NCBI GenBank assembly: GCA_029263635.1
Contig: JAJUFY010000149.1
Span: 1 to 5,756, forward strand
DNA: 5,756 nucleotides
Direction of reading: 5' to 3'
Source: Ectothiorhodospiraceae bacterium
Lineage (GTDB): Bacteria; Pseudomonadota; Gammaproteobacteria; Nitrococcales; AK92
Shown: piece by piece, positions 1 through 5,756 of the stretch
Position numbering within the stretch: position 1 is the stretch's first letter
How the letters are laid out: each line of letters starts with the position of its first letter
Notes under the pieces: model-generated
Database searches by the model: none
What the model was told of the DNA's origin: nothing
The model's input: the letters and a program-made list of their open reading frames with translations, nothing else
Translations under genes and position numbers: made by a program

Positions 1-735
1 CGCGTCGACTGCCTCCAGGTTCAGCAGCGCCTGGCGCACCGCCTCGCGGGCATAGGTCAGGCCGCGGTCGCCTTCCAGGAAATACTCGTAGCCGAAGCGC
101 CCGCCGCCACCGGAAGAGCCGTTCTCGCGCCGGCCGTTCTGCTCGGCGATGACGCTGACGTTGAGCCGCACCAGCGGGCGCACATCGGCACACAGCCGGC
201 CGTCGCTGTTGGCGAGCAGTATCATGTCGTGCACGGCGCTCATGCTCACGATCACCTGCTCGACCCGCGGATCCAGTCGCCGCGCCTCGGCGTCCAGCCG
301 CCGCAGCAGATCGATCTTGTCCTCCGGGGAAAGCGTGTCGAGCGGATTGATCGGCAGATACAGCGCCCGGCCACCGCCAGCCTGCCAGGCCTGCAGCCGC
401 CGGCTCTCGCCGGCGCGGGCGATGGCGCGGGCGGCACTGGAGGCCTCCAGCAGCGCCGGCAGGACGATTTCATCGGAATAAGCAAAGCCGGTCTTTTCGC
501 CGCTGATGGCCCGAACTCCGACGCCCTGGTCCAGGCTGCGGACGCCGTCCTTGACGATGCCGTCCTCCAGGATCCAGCTTTCATGACGGGTGGCCTGGAA
601 GTACAGATCGGCGCTGTCCACGCCCGGCGCCATCAGCTGGCCGAACACCCGTTCCAGGTCGGCCTCGGTCAGGCCGGACGGCTCCAGGATATGGGCGCGT
701 ACCAGCTGCAGATTGTTCGCTGCGGTTTCGGTCAT
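1..735 (-). CDS. tldD: Metalloprotease TldD, N-terminal half (runs off left edge)
   Basis: TldD pairs with TldE/PmbA to form a zinc-dependent protease that acts in the cytoplasm on unfolded peptides. In Enterobacteria it matures microcin B17 and degrades the CcdA antitoxin. The frame stays open for 245 codons from the ATG at 735 to the left edge. Family features seen are HESWILEDGIVK at residues 51-62, the segment around NSDGR at 176-180, CADVRPLVRLNV just after it, and the glycine-rich GSSGGGGRFGYEYF at 206-219. TldD proteins are about 480 residues long, so roughly half is present. The HExxxH zinc motif normally lies about 15-20 residues past this point, so catalytic competence cannot be judged. 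The ATG is preceded by GAGG (positions 741-744) at a spacing of 5 bases and lies 17 bases after the nit stop, which suggests co-transcription. Nothing looks broken. The paralogue PmbA is the main alternative, but the N-terminal sequence and the yhdP-nit context favour TldD. Confidence 0.93.
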   Translation of the reverse strand, partial: MTETAANNLQLVRAHILEPSGLTEADLERVFGQLMAPGVDSADLYFQATRHESWILEDGIVKDGVRSLDQGVGVRAISGEKTGFAYSDEIVLPALLEASSAARAIARAGESRRLQAWQAGGGRALYLPINPLDTLSPEDKIDLLRRLDAEARRLDPRVEQVIVSMSAVHDMILLANSDGRLCADVRPLVRLNVSVIAEQNGRRENGSSGGGGRFGYEYFLEGDRGLTYAREAVRQALLNLEAVDA

Positions 736-752
736 GCGGTCCTCACAAAACG

Positions 753-1598
753 TTACGATTGCCGTGCAGGCAGTGGCGGCAGACGGCAGTGGCTCAGCAC
801 CGGGAAGCGCCGGCGCAGCGCGTGCAGCTGCGCGCGGTCGACCTCGGCGACGGCGACGCCGGGGCCTTGCGCCACCTGGGCGAGAATATCTCCCCACGGC
901 CCGACGACCATGCTCTCGCCATGGGTTTCCCGGCCGTTGGCATGGCGGCCACCCTGGGCGGCGGCGATCACCACGCATTGATTCTCGATGGCTCTTGCCC
1001 GCACCAGCACCTGCCAGTGGGCGGCACCGGTGGTCGCCGTGAAGGCGGCCGGCAAGGCCAGCAGCTCCATCCCTTGGGCTGCCTGGGCGCGGAAGAGTTC
1101 CGGGAAGCGCAGGTCATAGCAGACCGCCAGCCCCAGCCGGCCGACAGTGGTCTCGAGCACGGCAGGCACCGGCTCGCCCGGTTCCAGGGTGGCCGACTCG
1201 CGGTAAGCCTCCCGCTCGGCCACAGCGACATCGAACAGATGGATCTTGTCGTAACGGCCGATGCGGGCACCGTCCGGGCCGTAGACCGGGCAGGCGCCCC
1301 GCACCCGCTCCGGGTCGTTGCCGCGCAGCGGGATCGTGCCGCCGACCAGCCAGATGCCATGGCTCCGGGCCTGCTCGGCCAGAAAGGCCTGGATCGGGCC
1401 AGCACCGTCGATTTCGGCGACAGCGAGCTTGTCGCGCTCGTGCAGCCCCATCAGCGCGAAGTTCTCGGGCAGCACGGCCAGCGCCGCCCCCGCAGCCGCG
1501 GCCTCCGCCAGCAGCTCCGCCGCCTGCCTTAAATTGTCGCCGACCTCCGGCCCCGACACCATCTGCAGGGCTGCGACCCGCACCCGTTCGCTCGTCAC
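753..1598 (-). CDS. Carbon-nitrogen hydrolase, Nit1/Nit2-like amidase
   Basis: This is a complete 281-residue nitrilase-superfamily amidohydrolase, the usual length for the Nit subgroup. The catalytic set is visible: Glu45 in LPENFALMG, Lys118 in RYDKIHLFDV, and the nucleophile Cys160 in LAVCYDLRFPELFR. Glu134 in ESATLEPGE sits where the family's fourth conserved acid falls. Known Nit1 enzymes hydrolyse deaminated glutathione and Nit2 enzymes are omega-amidases for alpha-ketoglutaramate. Both are cytosolic metabolite-repair reactions. A Nit1-like role is my inference, and the substrate cannot be proven from sequence. There is no signal peptide. The start is GTG at 1596-1598. It overlaps the yhdP TGA by four bases and sits behind a purine-rich AGGAAGGGA, and it is needed to keep the first beta strand (VRVAALQM). 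The next Met is residue 13, which would remove that strand. The stop is TAA at 753-755. The tight fit between yhdP and tldD points to co-expression with them. Confidence 0.93.
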   Translation of the reverse strand: MTSERVRVAALQMVSGPEVGDNLRQAAELLAEAAAAGAALAVLPENFALMGLHERDKLAVAEIDGAGPIQAFLAEQARSHGIWLVGGTIPLRGNDPERVRGACPVYGPDGARIGRYDKIHLFDVAVAEREAYRESATLEPGEPVPAVLETTVGRLGLAVCYDLRFPELFRAQAAQGMELLALPAAFTATTGAAHWQVLVRARAIENQCVVIAAAQGGRHANGRETHGESMVVGPWGDILAQVAQGPGVAVAEVDRAQLHALRRRFPVLSHCRLPPLPARQS

Positions 1599-4500
1599 GG
1601 CGTCCCTTCCTGCGCCAGCGGCTCCGTCTGCTCGACTGCGTCGGCGGTAGCCATGGGTTCGATGTGCGGCGCATCCCAGCTGCCGGCAACCCGGTAGCGG
1701 TAGCGGGTCAGCTTGTTGATCTCCTTCTCGAGCAGCTTCTGGGTCACCAGCCCGGCAACGATGCCGACCGGTCCGGCAGTGACGGCACCGATCGCCGGCA
1801 GGGTGTTCGAGACTTTCGGGATGACCGTGACGCGCTGGTCATAGTCGCGGGCCGCCAGGCCGATGCGACCGTCCAGCTCGACCCGGGCCGCGGTCCCTTC
1901 CATGTAGAAACGCCGGGTATAGGCATCGCCATCGGCGAGCTCCAGCTGCGCCACGATCCGGTCGTAGGCAAAGCCCTTGCCGAACAGGTCCGAGAAGTTG
2001 AGGCTCAGACGGCGGGGCAGCTCGGCGATGCTGAGCAGTCCGAACAGCCGTCCCGCTCCCGGCTCGACGGTCAGGATCTGACCATCGGTCAGCCTCAGGT
2101 CCAGGCGGCCGGTCAGCTCGGCCAGGGAAAACTCCAGGATCCGCCCTTCCCAGGAAACGTCCAGGCTGCCGGAGATCTTTCCGCCACGCATGGCGTCGGC
2201 GTAGCCAAGCGCATTCAGCAGCCGCCCGGCATCATTCCCGTGCAGCTGCATCACCAATTGCGAGCGCCCGGTCTTGCGGGTCCAGCCGCCGCTGGCCTTG
2301 AAATCGAGCAGCGGTCCGCTGAGCCAAGCCCGCTCGATGGTGGTCTCCCCGTCCGCCGCCCGGGTCAACAGCTCCATCCGGCCGAGCGCCTGGTCCCGCA
2401 GGAAGAATTCGGCGGCGACGATATCCAGGGCCGGCAGCCCCCCGGAATCCGCGCCGGCAGCCGAATCCGCCTTGTCTCTGGCGCCGTTCATCGGCGGCGG
2501 CTGCAGGCGCAGATGATCCAGTCGGGCGGTAACGGTCCGGAACGGGCCTGCCGGCAGCAGAATGCCGCCGGCGACATCCGGCCCCTCCAGGCCGACCACC
2601 CAGCCGCCGCTGTCGGGCTGCACCCGCACCGTGGTGTCGGCAAAGGTCTGGCCCATCACCTGCAGCCGGCCGATATGCACGTCCGCCAGGGTCAGCGACA
2701 GGCTGCCACCGGCGGTCACGGCGCCCCCGGCTGGCAGCCGCCAGCCGGACAGATCCAGGCTCTCCAGCGCGCCGCGCACGACCACGCCCTCCCGGGGCAG
2801 CACCGGCTCGCCGGCGCCGAGCACGATCCCGGCGCGGGCGACGGCCATTCCATCCGTCGCCAGGCCAAGCAGCGCCCGTACTTCATCCCCGTACGCCAGC
2901 CGCACCGGCCCCGGCCCGCTCGCAGCGAAAGGCACGGACAGGCGCAGCGCGCGCGCTTCCGCAGCGGACTTGCCCAGCGGCGCCGGCAGCTCCACCACTA
3001 TCCCCTCGAGCTGCGAGGCGACCCGCAGTTCCACCGCCGGCGTCCCGGCCGGCCGCGGTGCCTGGAAGCCGGGCAGCAGCAGCTGCACTTCCCAATCGGT
3101 ACGACCATGCAGCCAGGGCGAGGCGAGGCCGTCGAGCAACTGCCTGGGTGCCGCCTGCAGCTGGGCCAGGATGGCGATGCGCTCATCGGCACCGCCTCCC
3201 GTGGTCTGGGCGCTCAGCACCGCCGGCAGGCCCCGGTAGCGCGCGGTGACCTGCTCTGCTGCCAAGCCCCGCTCCGTGAAACGCACCGTGCCTTCCAGGG
3301 CGTCGAGCTGCAATCCCCAACGGGGAACGCTGTAGCTACCCCGCTCCAGCCGCACCTCGCCCTCCACCTCGGCCTGCTCGCCCGGCCGCAGGGGCACTGC
3401 GGCACGCACGCTGACGCCGTGGGTTCCGCTCAGCTGCATGCCGGTCAGCTGCTCACGGATGCTGTTGCCGAGCGGGGAATCGCGCAGGAACCCCAGCAGC
3501 TGGTCGCCGCTGCCGCGCGCCTCGCCGGCGAACACCAGCGGCGCTTTGCCCAGCTGGTCGATCCGCACCTGCGCCCTCTGGATGCCGGCACCGGCGATCC
3601 GGCCGCGCTCAACCTGCGCTTCCATACTGTTGGCAAAGAACCGTAGCCGGCCGTCGACGCCGTACAGTGCCGGCCAGTCCTGCCGGTAGGCCAGCCGGAG
3701 ATTGGAGACCTTTGCCTGCACGTCGAAGACGCCGCTGCCGTCGGCAAAGGGGAAATTCTTGGTCCGGCCGAACAGCACCAGATCGGCCTGCGGTATCCGG
3801 CCCCGAAAACCGGCGGCATCCAGCCAACCGACCACCGAGGCCGGCATTTTCGTCACCGGCAGGTAACGCGACGTGCCGGCGGCGTTGCCGTCCAGCAGCT
3901 GCGCCCGCAGGTCGATGAACGGCGACCCCTGGCCATCGCCGATCAGCCGCAGCCGCGCCCGCGCCCGGCCGTCGCGGTTGGCAACCGCAAGCTCGGGAGC
4001 CTCCAGGATCCAGCCATCCGCCCCGATCCGCCAGAACGCCTCGCCCTGCAGGGAATGGAACGGCAACGGACCGCGGAAAAGCTCGGCGAAGCGCAGCTCG
4101 CCCGTTTGGGAATCGAGCCGGAGCCGACCGCCATCGCGACCGACCCAGAGCTCGCCGGCCAGGCCGCGTGCCCCCGGCCAGCCGGCGGCCGGCCGCAGCC
4201 CCCCCTCACTGAAGCGGCTGTAGAACTTGAAATCCTCAAGGCCCTCCGCCGACCAGCGCAGCGCCAGCCGCGGCCCTTGCAGCGCCGCAGTCGGCCCGGC
4301 CTCCTCCAGGCGTTGCCGCAGCTCCACTGGCAGGGTCGGCAGCAGCGTCGCTGCAGTAGCAAGATCCCCCAGGTGCAGGTAGCTGCCGGCTAGATCCAGG
4401 TGCTTGCCGGTATCGGCCTGGCGGAACTGCAGGCTCAGCGCACTGGCCGGCCAGGCCCGCGCCGACGAACGGACCGATAGCCGATCGACCGCCAGCTCCC

Positions 4501-5419
4501 AGCCTGCCGCCTGCCGCTGCCAGCGGAACTCGCCCCTGAGCTGCTCGGCCACCTTACGCCAACGGCTGGCGTCACCAGGCAGCGCGACATCCGCCAGCGT
4601 CAGCCGCCCGCCCGCCTGCATCACGCTGCCGGCCTCGATTTCCGCCCATAGCTCGGCATCGGCAAAACCGCGCAGCGCCGGGACCGGTACCACCCGGCCC
4701 AGCAAGCCCGAGAGCGATTCCAAATGCAGGCGCCAGGCATCGACGTAGAGCCGCCCGGTCAGTGCCGCCGGATCCAGGCCCTGCCATTCCGCCCGGAAGC
4801 GCAGGCTGCCCCCCAAGGCTTCCGGCAAGGGCACATAGCCGGCCAGGTTGTAGCTGCCGCCGCGGTTATCCAGGTCGAGCGCTACCGGACTCAAGGAAAA
4901 GGTTTTCCCGCTCGGCAGGTCGGTCAGCCGCACCGTGGTGTTGCGCAGCTGGACAAGCGCCGGCAGCTTGGGCGTGCTCCCGCCCGGCAGTTCCTGCTCC
5001 AGGTCGGCATTGCCCACCCGGGTGACCCGCAGCCCGCCGTCGGCCGCGTAAGTGGCCTGGACGACGAGACCCGACACCTCCACCTGTGCCAGATGCAGCC
5101 GCATTTCCCCCAGCGAGCGCAGCAGATCGATGTCCACCTCCAGCTCGGGGATTTCCAGCCCTGCCAGCGGCCCTCCGGTCAGGCGAACGTCTTCCAGGAT
5201 CAGGCGGGGATGGCGGCCCGCCCAGGCGGCACGCATGCCGCCCAGGGTCAGCGGGCGTTGCAGCGCCTGGGTCAGCACGAGTTCGACCTGTCCGCGCAGC
5301 TCCGGCGCAAAGGCGACCGCCAGCCGCAGCAGGCTCATGCTGACAGCCAGCAGCACCAGGGCGGCGACCAGGATCGCCGTCAGGCCGAATCGCAGCCGTT
5401 GGAGGAAAGTTCTGCGCAA
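1595..5419 (-). CDS. yhdP: YhdP family AsmA-like inter-membrane lipid transport protein
   Basis: This is a complete 1274-residue protein, close to the roughly 1266 residues of E. coli YhdP. An Arg-rich N-terminus (MRRTFLQRLR) precedes one hydrophobic segment at about residues 13-36, the expected inner-membrane anchor. The rest should lie in the periplasm as a long, repetitive beta-rich groove. The C-terminal AsmA-type signature is clear: GRLFGLLSIAELPRRLSLNF at 1123-1142, DLFGKGFAYD at 1144-1153, DYDQRVTVIPKVSNTLP at 1192-1208, a hydrophobic GPVGIVAGLV at 1216-1225, and YRVAGSWDAP at 1242-1251. A polar tail of about 20 residues follows. In E. coli, YhdP acts redundantly with TamB and YdbH to move phospholipids from the inner to the outer membrane. 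The same role here is inferred from family membership. The TTG start follows two in-frame stops (TAG at 5420-5422 and 5426-5428 region) and has AGGAG six bases upstream. The next Met, residue 28, would cut the anchor. The frame is intact throughout. Confidence 0.95.
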   Translation of the reverse strand: MRRTFLQRLRFGLTAILVAALVLLAVSMSLLRLAVAFAPELRGQVELVLTQALQRPLTLGGMRAAWAGRHPRLILEDVRLTGGPLAGLEIPELEVDIDLLRSLGEMRLHLAQVEVSGLVVQATYAADGGLRVTRVGNADLEQELPGGSTPKLPALVQLRNTTVRLTDLPSGKTFSLSPVALDLDNRGGSYNLAGYVPLPEALGGSLRFRAEWQGLDPAALTGRLYVDAWRLHLESLSGLLGRVVPVPALRGFADAELWAEIEAGSVMQAGGRLTLADVALPGDASRWRKVAEQLRGEFRWQRQAAGWELAVDRLSVRSSARAWPASALSLQFRQADTGKHLDLAGSYLHLGDLATAATLLPTLPVELRQRLEEAGPTAALQGPRLALRWSAEGLEDFKFYSRFSEGGLRPAAGWPGARGLAGELWVGRDGGRLRLDSQTGELRFAELFRGPLPFHSLQGEAFWRIGADGWILEAPELAVANRDGRARARLRLIGDGQGSPFIDLRAQLLDGNAAGTSRYLPVTKMPASVVGWLDAAGFRGRIPQADLVLFGRTKNFPFADGSGVFDVQAKVSNLRLAYRQDWPALYGVDGRLRFFANSMEAQVERGRIAGAGIQRAQVRIDQLGKAPLVFAGEARGSGDQLLGFLRDSPLGNSIREQLTGMQLSGTHGVSVRAAVPLRPGEQAEVEGEVRLERGSYSVPRWGLQLDALEGTVRFTERGLAAEQVTARYRGLPAVLSAQTTGGGADERIAILAQLQAAPRQLLDGLASPWLHGRTDWEVQLLLPGFQAPRPAGTPAVELRVASQLEGIVVELPAPLGKSAAEARALRLSVPFAASGPGPVRLAYGDEVRALLGLATDGMAVARAGIVLGAGEPVLPREGVVVRGALESLDLSGWRLPAGGAVTAGGSLSLTLADVHIGRLQVMGQTFADTTVRVQPDSGGWVVGLEGPDVAGGILLPAGPFRTVTARLDHLRLQPPPMNGARDKADSAAGADSGGLPALDIVAAEFFLRDQALGRMELLTRAADGETTIERAWLSGPLLDFKASGGWTRKTGRSQLVMQLHGNDAGRLLNALGYADAMRGGKISGSLDVSWEGRILEFSLAELTGRLDLRLTDGQILTVEPGAGRLFGLLSIAELPRRLSLNFSDLFGKGFAYDRIVAQLELADGDAYTRRFYMEGTAARVELDGRIGLAARDYDQRVTVIPKVSNTLPAIGAVTAGPVGIVAGLVTQKLLEKEINKLTRYRYRVAGSWDAPHIEPMATADAVEQTEPLAQEGTP
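1603..1611 (-). promoter_or_regulatory. Ribosome binding site of nit inside the yhdP 3' end
   Basis: The minus strand carries AGGAAGGGA within the last codons of yhdP. The AGGA lies nine bases before the GTG start of nit and the AAGGGA four bases before it. Combined with the GTGA stop-start overlap, this suggests that ribosomes finishing yhdP can re-initiate on nit, which would be translational coupling. It also supports the GTG over any later start. Confidence 0.6.
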
Positions 5420-5425
5420 CTAGGG

Positions 5426-5430
5426 CTCCT
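5426..5430 (-). promoter_or_regulatory. Ribosome binding site deciding the TTG start of yhdP
   Basis: On the minus strand AGGAG lies six bases before the TTG at 5417-5419. Two in-frame TAG codons lie within the 12 bases upstream of that TTG, so no earlier start is possible in this frame. A well-placed Shine-Dalgarno sequence therefore fixes TTG as the initiation codon. Confidence 0.8.
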
Positions 5431-5506
5431 ACCACACCGCGGGGCGGCTACACCGGATGCCGGAAACGTCGTGAGGAAGACTTGGCGGCTTCGACCTGAG
5501 AGTGCA

Positions 5507-5523
5507 GTTTACATCCTGTAGAC
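5507..5523. promoter_or_regulatory. Possible operator dyad, GTYTACA-N3-TGTARAC
   Basis: The plus strand reads GTTTACA, then TCC, then TGTAGAC. These are two half-sites matching in six of seven positions as inverted copies, with the mismatch at the third base from each outer edge. It lies about 90 bases upstream of the yhdP start, a plausible place for a transcription factor site. A symmetry of this quality can arise by chance in a gap of this size and no recognised regulator consensus was matched, so this is a weak candidate. Confidence 0.22.
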
Positions 5524-5547
5524 ACGGGCATTGGGCCAATGCCGGTG
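5523..5547 (-). repeat. Near-perfect inverted repeat (hairpin 2), rng-yhdP gap
   Basis: The perfect eight-base arms GGCATTGG (5527-5534) and CCAATGCC (5536-5543) are separated by a single base. After one G/G mismatch, three further pairs (CAC and GTG) extend the symmetry to 25 bases, with 11 of 12 positions paired. As RNA it would form a stem of at least seven pairs with a three-base loop. As DNA it is a compact dyad that a dimeric protein could bind. It directly adjoins hairpin 1 on the rng side. The bases downstream on the minus strand (TCTACAGG) contain no T tract, so a classical terminator is unlikely. Its role is unknown. Confidence 0.55.
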
Positions 5548-5569
5548 CTGCTCCGCCGATGGCGGCAGC
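5547..5569 (-). repeat. Inverted repeat (hairpin 1) just after the rng stop
   Basis: On the minus strand the arms GCTGCCGCC and GGCGG-AG-CAGC can pair as a nine-base-pair, GC-rich stem with an ATC loop and a two-base AG bulge. It begins 12 bases after the rng stop codon. No run of T follows, so it does not look like a standard intrinsic terminator by itself. It may protect the 3' end of rng mRNA or form a composite structure with the next hairpin. Confidence 0.45.
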
Positions 5570-5581
5570 CTCACGTATCGT

Positions 5582-5756
5582 CTACATCAAGACCACATCA
5601 AACTGCTCCTGCGTGTACAGAGGCTCCGCCTGCAGCTTGATCGGCCGGCCGATGAATTCTTCCAGCTGGGCGACGCTGGCGCTCTCCTCGTCGAGCATCA
5701 GGTCGACCACTTCCTGCGCGGCCAGCACCAGCAACTGCTTGGCTTCGAACTGCCGC
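5582..5756 (-). CDS. rng: Ribonuclease G, C-terminal end (runs off right edge)
   Basis: The last 57 codons of a gene enter from the right edge and end at TAG (5582-5584). The encoded tail includes QEVVDLMLDEESASVAQLEE, then FIGRPIKLQAEPLYTQEQFDVVLM. A fragment of the form FIG-(K/R)-PI-x-LQ-x-E-x-LY-x-QEQ-(F/Y)-DVV followed by hydrophobic residues is the characteristic end of RNase G. RNase E, its larger relative, continues well past this point instead of stopping. RNase G is a cytoplasmic endoribonuclease that trims the 5' end of 16S rRNA and takes part in mRNA turnover. Its catalytic S1 and DNase-I-like domains lie outside the window, so only identity, not activity, can be assessed. Its position immediately upstream of yhdP matches the common gammaproteobacterial order and supports the call. 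The fragment is too short to appear as a long open frame, but it is unambiguous in reading frame and composition. Confidence 0.9.
   Translation of the reverse strand, partial: RQFEAKQLLVLAAQEVVDLMLDEESASVAQLEEFIGRPIKLQAEPLYTQEQFDVVLM

Larger units (their letters stand above)
5420..5581. other. Non-coding gap between rng and yhdP
   Basis: This 162-base stretch holds two adjacent inverted repeats, one looser dyad and the yhdP ribosome binding site, as listed separately. I found no convincing sigma-70 promoter: the best -10-like string on the minus strand, TAAACT, lacks a matching -35 at normal spacing. I found no leader ORF and no RNA gene. Whether yhdP has its own promoter here or depends on read-through from rng cannot be decided by eye. 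Confidence 0.6.

Noticed and set aside
736..752. A regulatory site between nit and tldD
   Set aside because: Only 17 bases are available, and they are accounted for by the tldD ribosome binding site. No hairpin or promoter fits.
229..981. A 250-codon plus-strand open frame across the nit-tldD junction
   Set aside because: It is antisense to tldD and the end of nit, which both show clear family motifs on the minus strand. Its composition is that of a GC-driven shadow frame.
759..1532. A 257-codon plus-strand open frame opposite nit
   Set aside because: It mirrors the nit frame, has no recognisable motif, and is explained by GC-rich codon usage on the other strand.
1664..3646. A 660-codon open frame on the plus strand, antisense to yhdP
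   Set aside because: High-GC coding sequence lacks stop codons in the complementary frames. The product is rich in Gln, Arg, Gly and Pro with no recognisable domain, and it lies fully inside an intact, well-matched yhdP.
4724..5521. A 265-codon plus-strand open frame that extends past the yhdP start into the rng-yhdP gap
   Set aside because: Most of it is antisense to yhdP. The translation is Gln/Arg/Pro-rich with low-complexity character and no family resemblance, and there is no clear ribosome binding site.
5490..5530. A possible sigma-70 promoter on the minus strand with TAAACT as -10
   Set aside because: The -10 matches only four of six bases, and no acceptable -35 occurs at 16-18 bases upstream. 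The TTGGCC in the dyad is about 22 bases away.
5523..5547. A classical intrinsic terminator for rng
   Set aside because: The stem is good, but neither strand has a run of T after it, so I list it as an inverted repeat of unknown role.

Overview
This window reads as an ordinary chromosomal housekeeping segment from a high-GC gammaproteobacterium (roughly two-thirds G+C by eye, third codon positions overwhelmingly G or C). All four genes lie on the minus strand, so transcription runs from the right edge to the left edge. The order rng - yhdP - nit (carbon-nitrogen hydrolase) - tldD is a familiar arrangement in Gammaproteobacteria, often found downstream of mreBCD and maf. That order, plus the match of each protein to its family, is the basis for the taxonomic guess. 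The genus cannot be fixed from this sequence alone.

Layout from right to left. Positions 5756-5582 hold the last 57 codons of ribonuclease G. Next is a non-coding gap of about 160 bases. It carries two back-to-back inverted repeats just after the rng stop, then a looser operator-like dyad, and finally the ribosome binding site of yhdP. Positions 5419-1595 hold a complete 1274-residue YhdP protein of the AsmA-like inter-membrane lipid-transfer family, starting with TTG. Its TGA stop overlaps the GTG start of a complete 281-residue Nit-type amidohydrolase (1598-753). After 17 bases comes the ATG of tldD, which runs off the left edge after 245 codons, just short of where the family's metal-binding motif should lie.

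yhdP, nit and tldD are packed tightly enough to be one transcription unit: a 4-base overlap, then 17 bases. rng is separated by the structured gap and may or may not be co-transcribed. The functions are not one pathway: RNA processing (RNase G), phospholipid traffic to the outer membrane (YhdP), probable metabolite repair (Nit) and peptide processing (TldD). No mobile elements, tRNA or rRNA genes, CRISPR arrays or phage genes are visible. I see no evidence for a new biological system. The least explained part is the rng-yhdP gap with its perfect 8-base inverted repeat.
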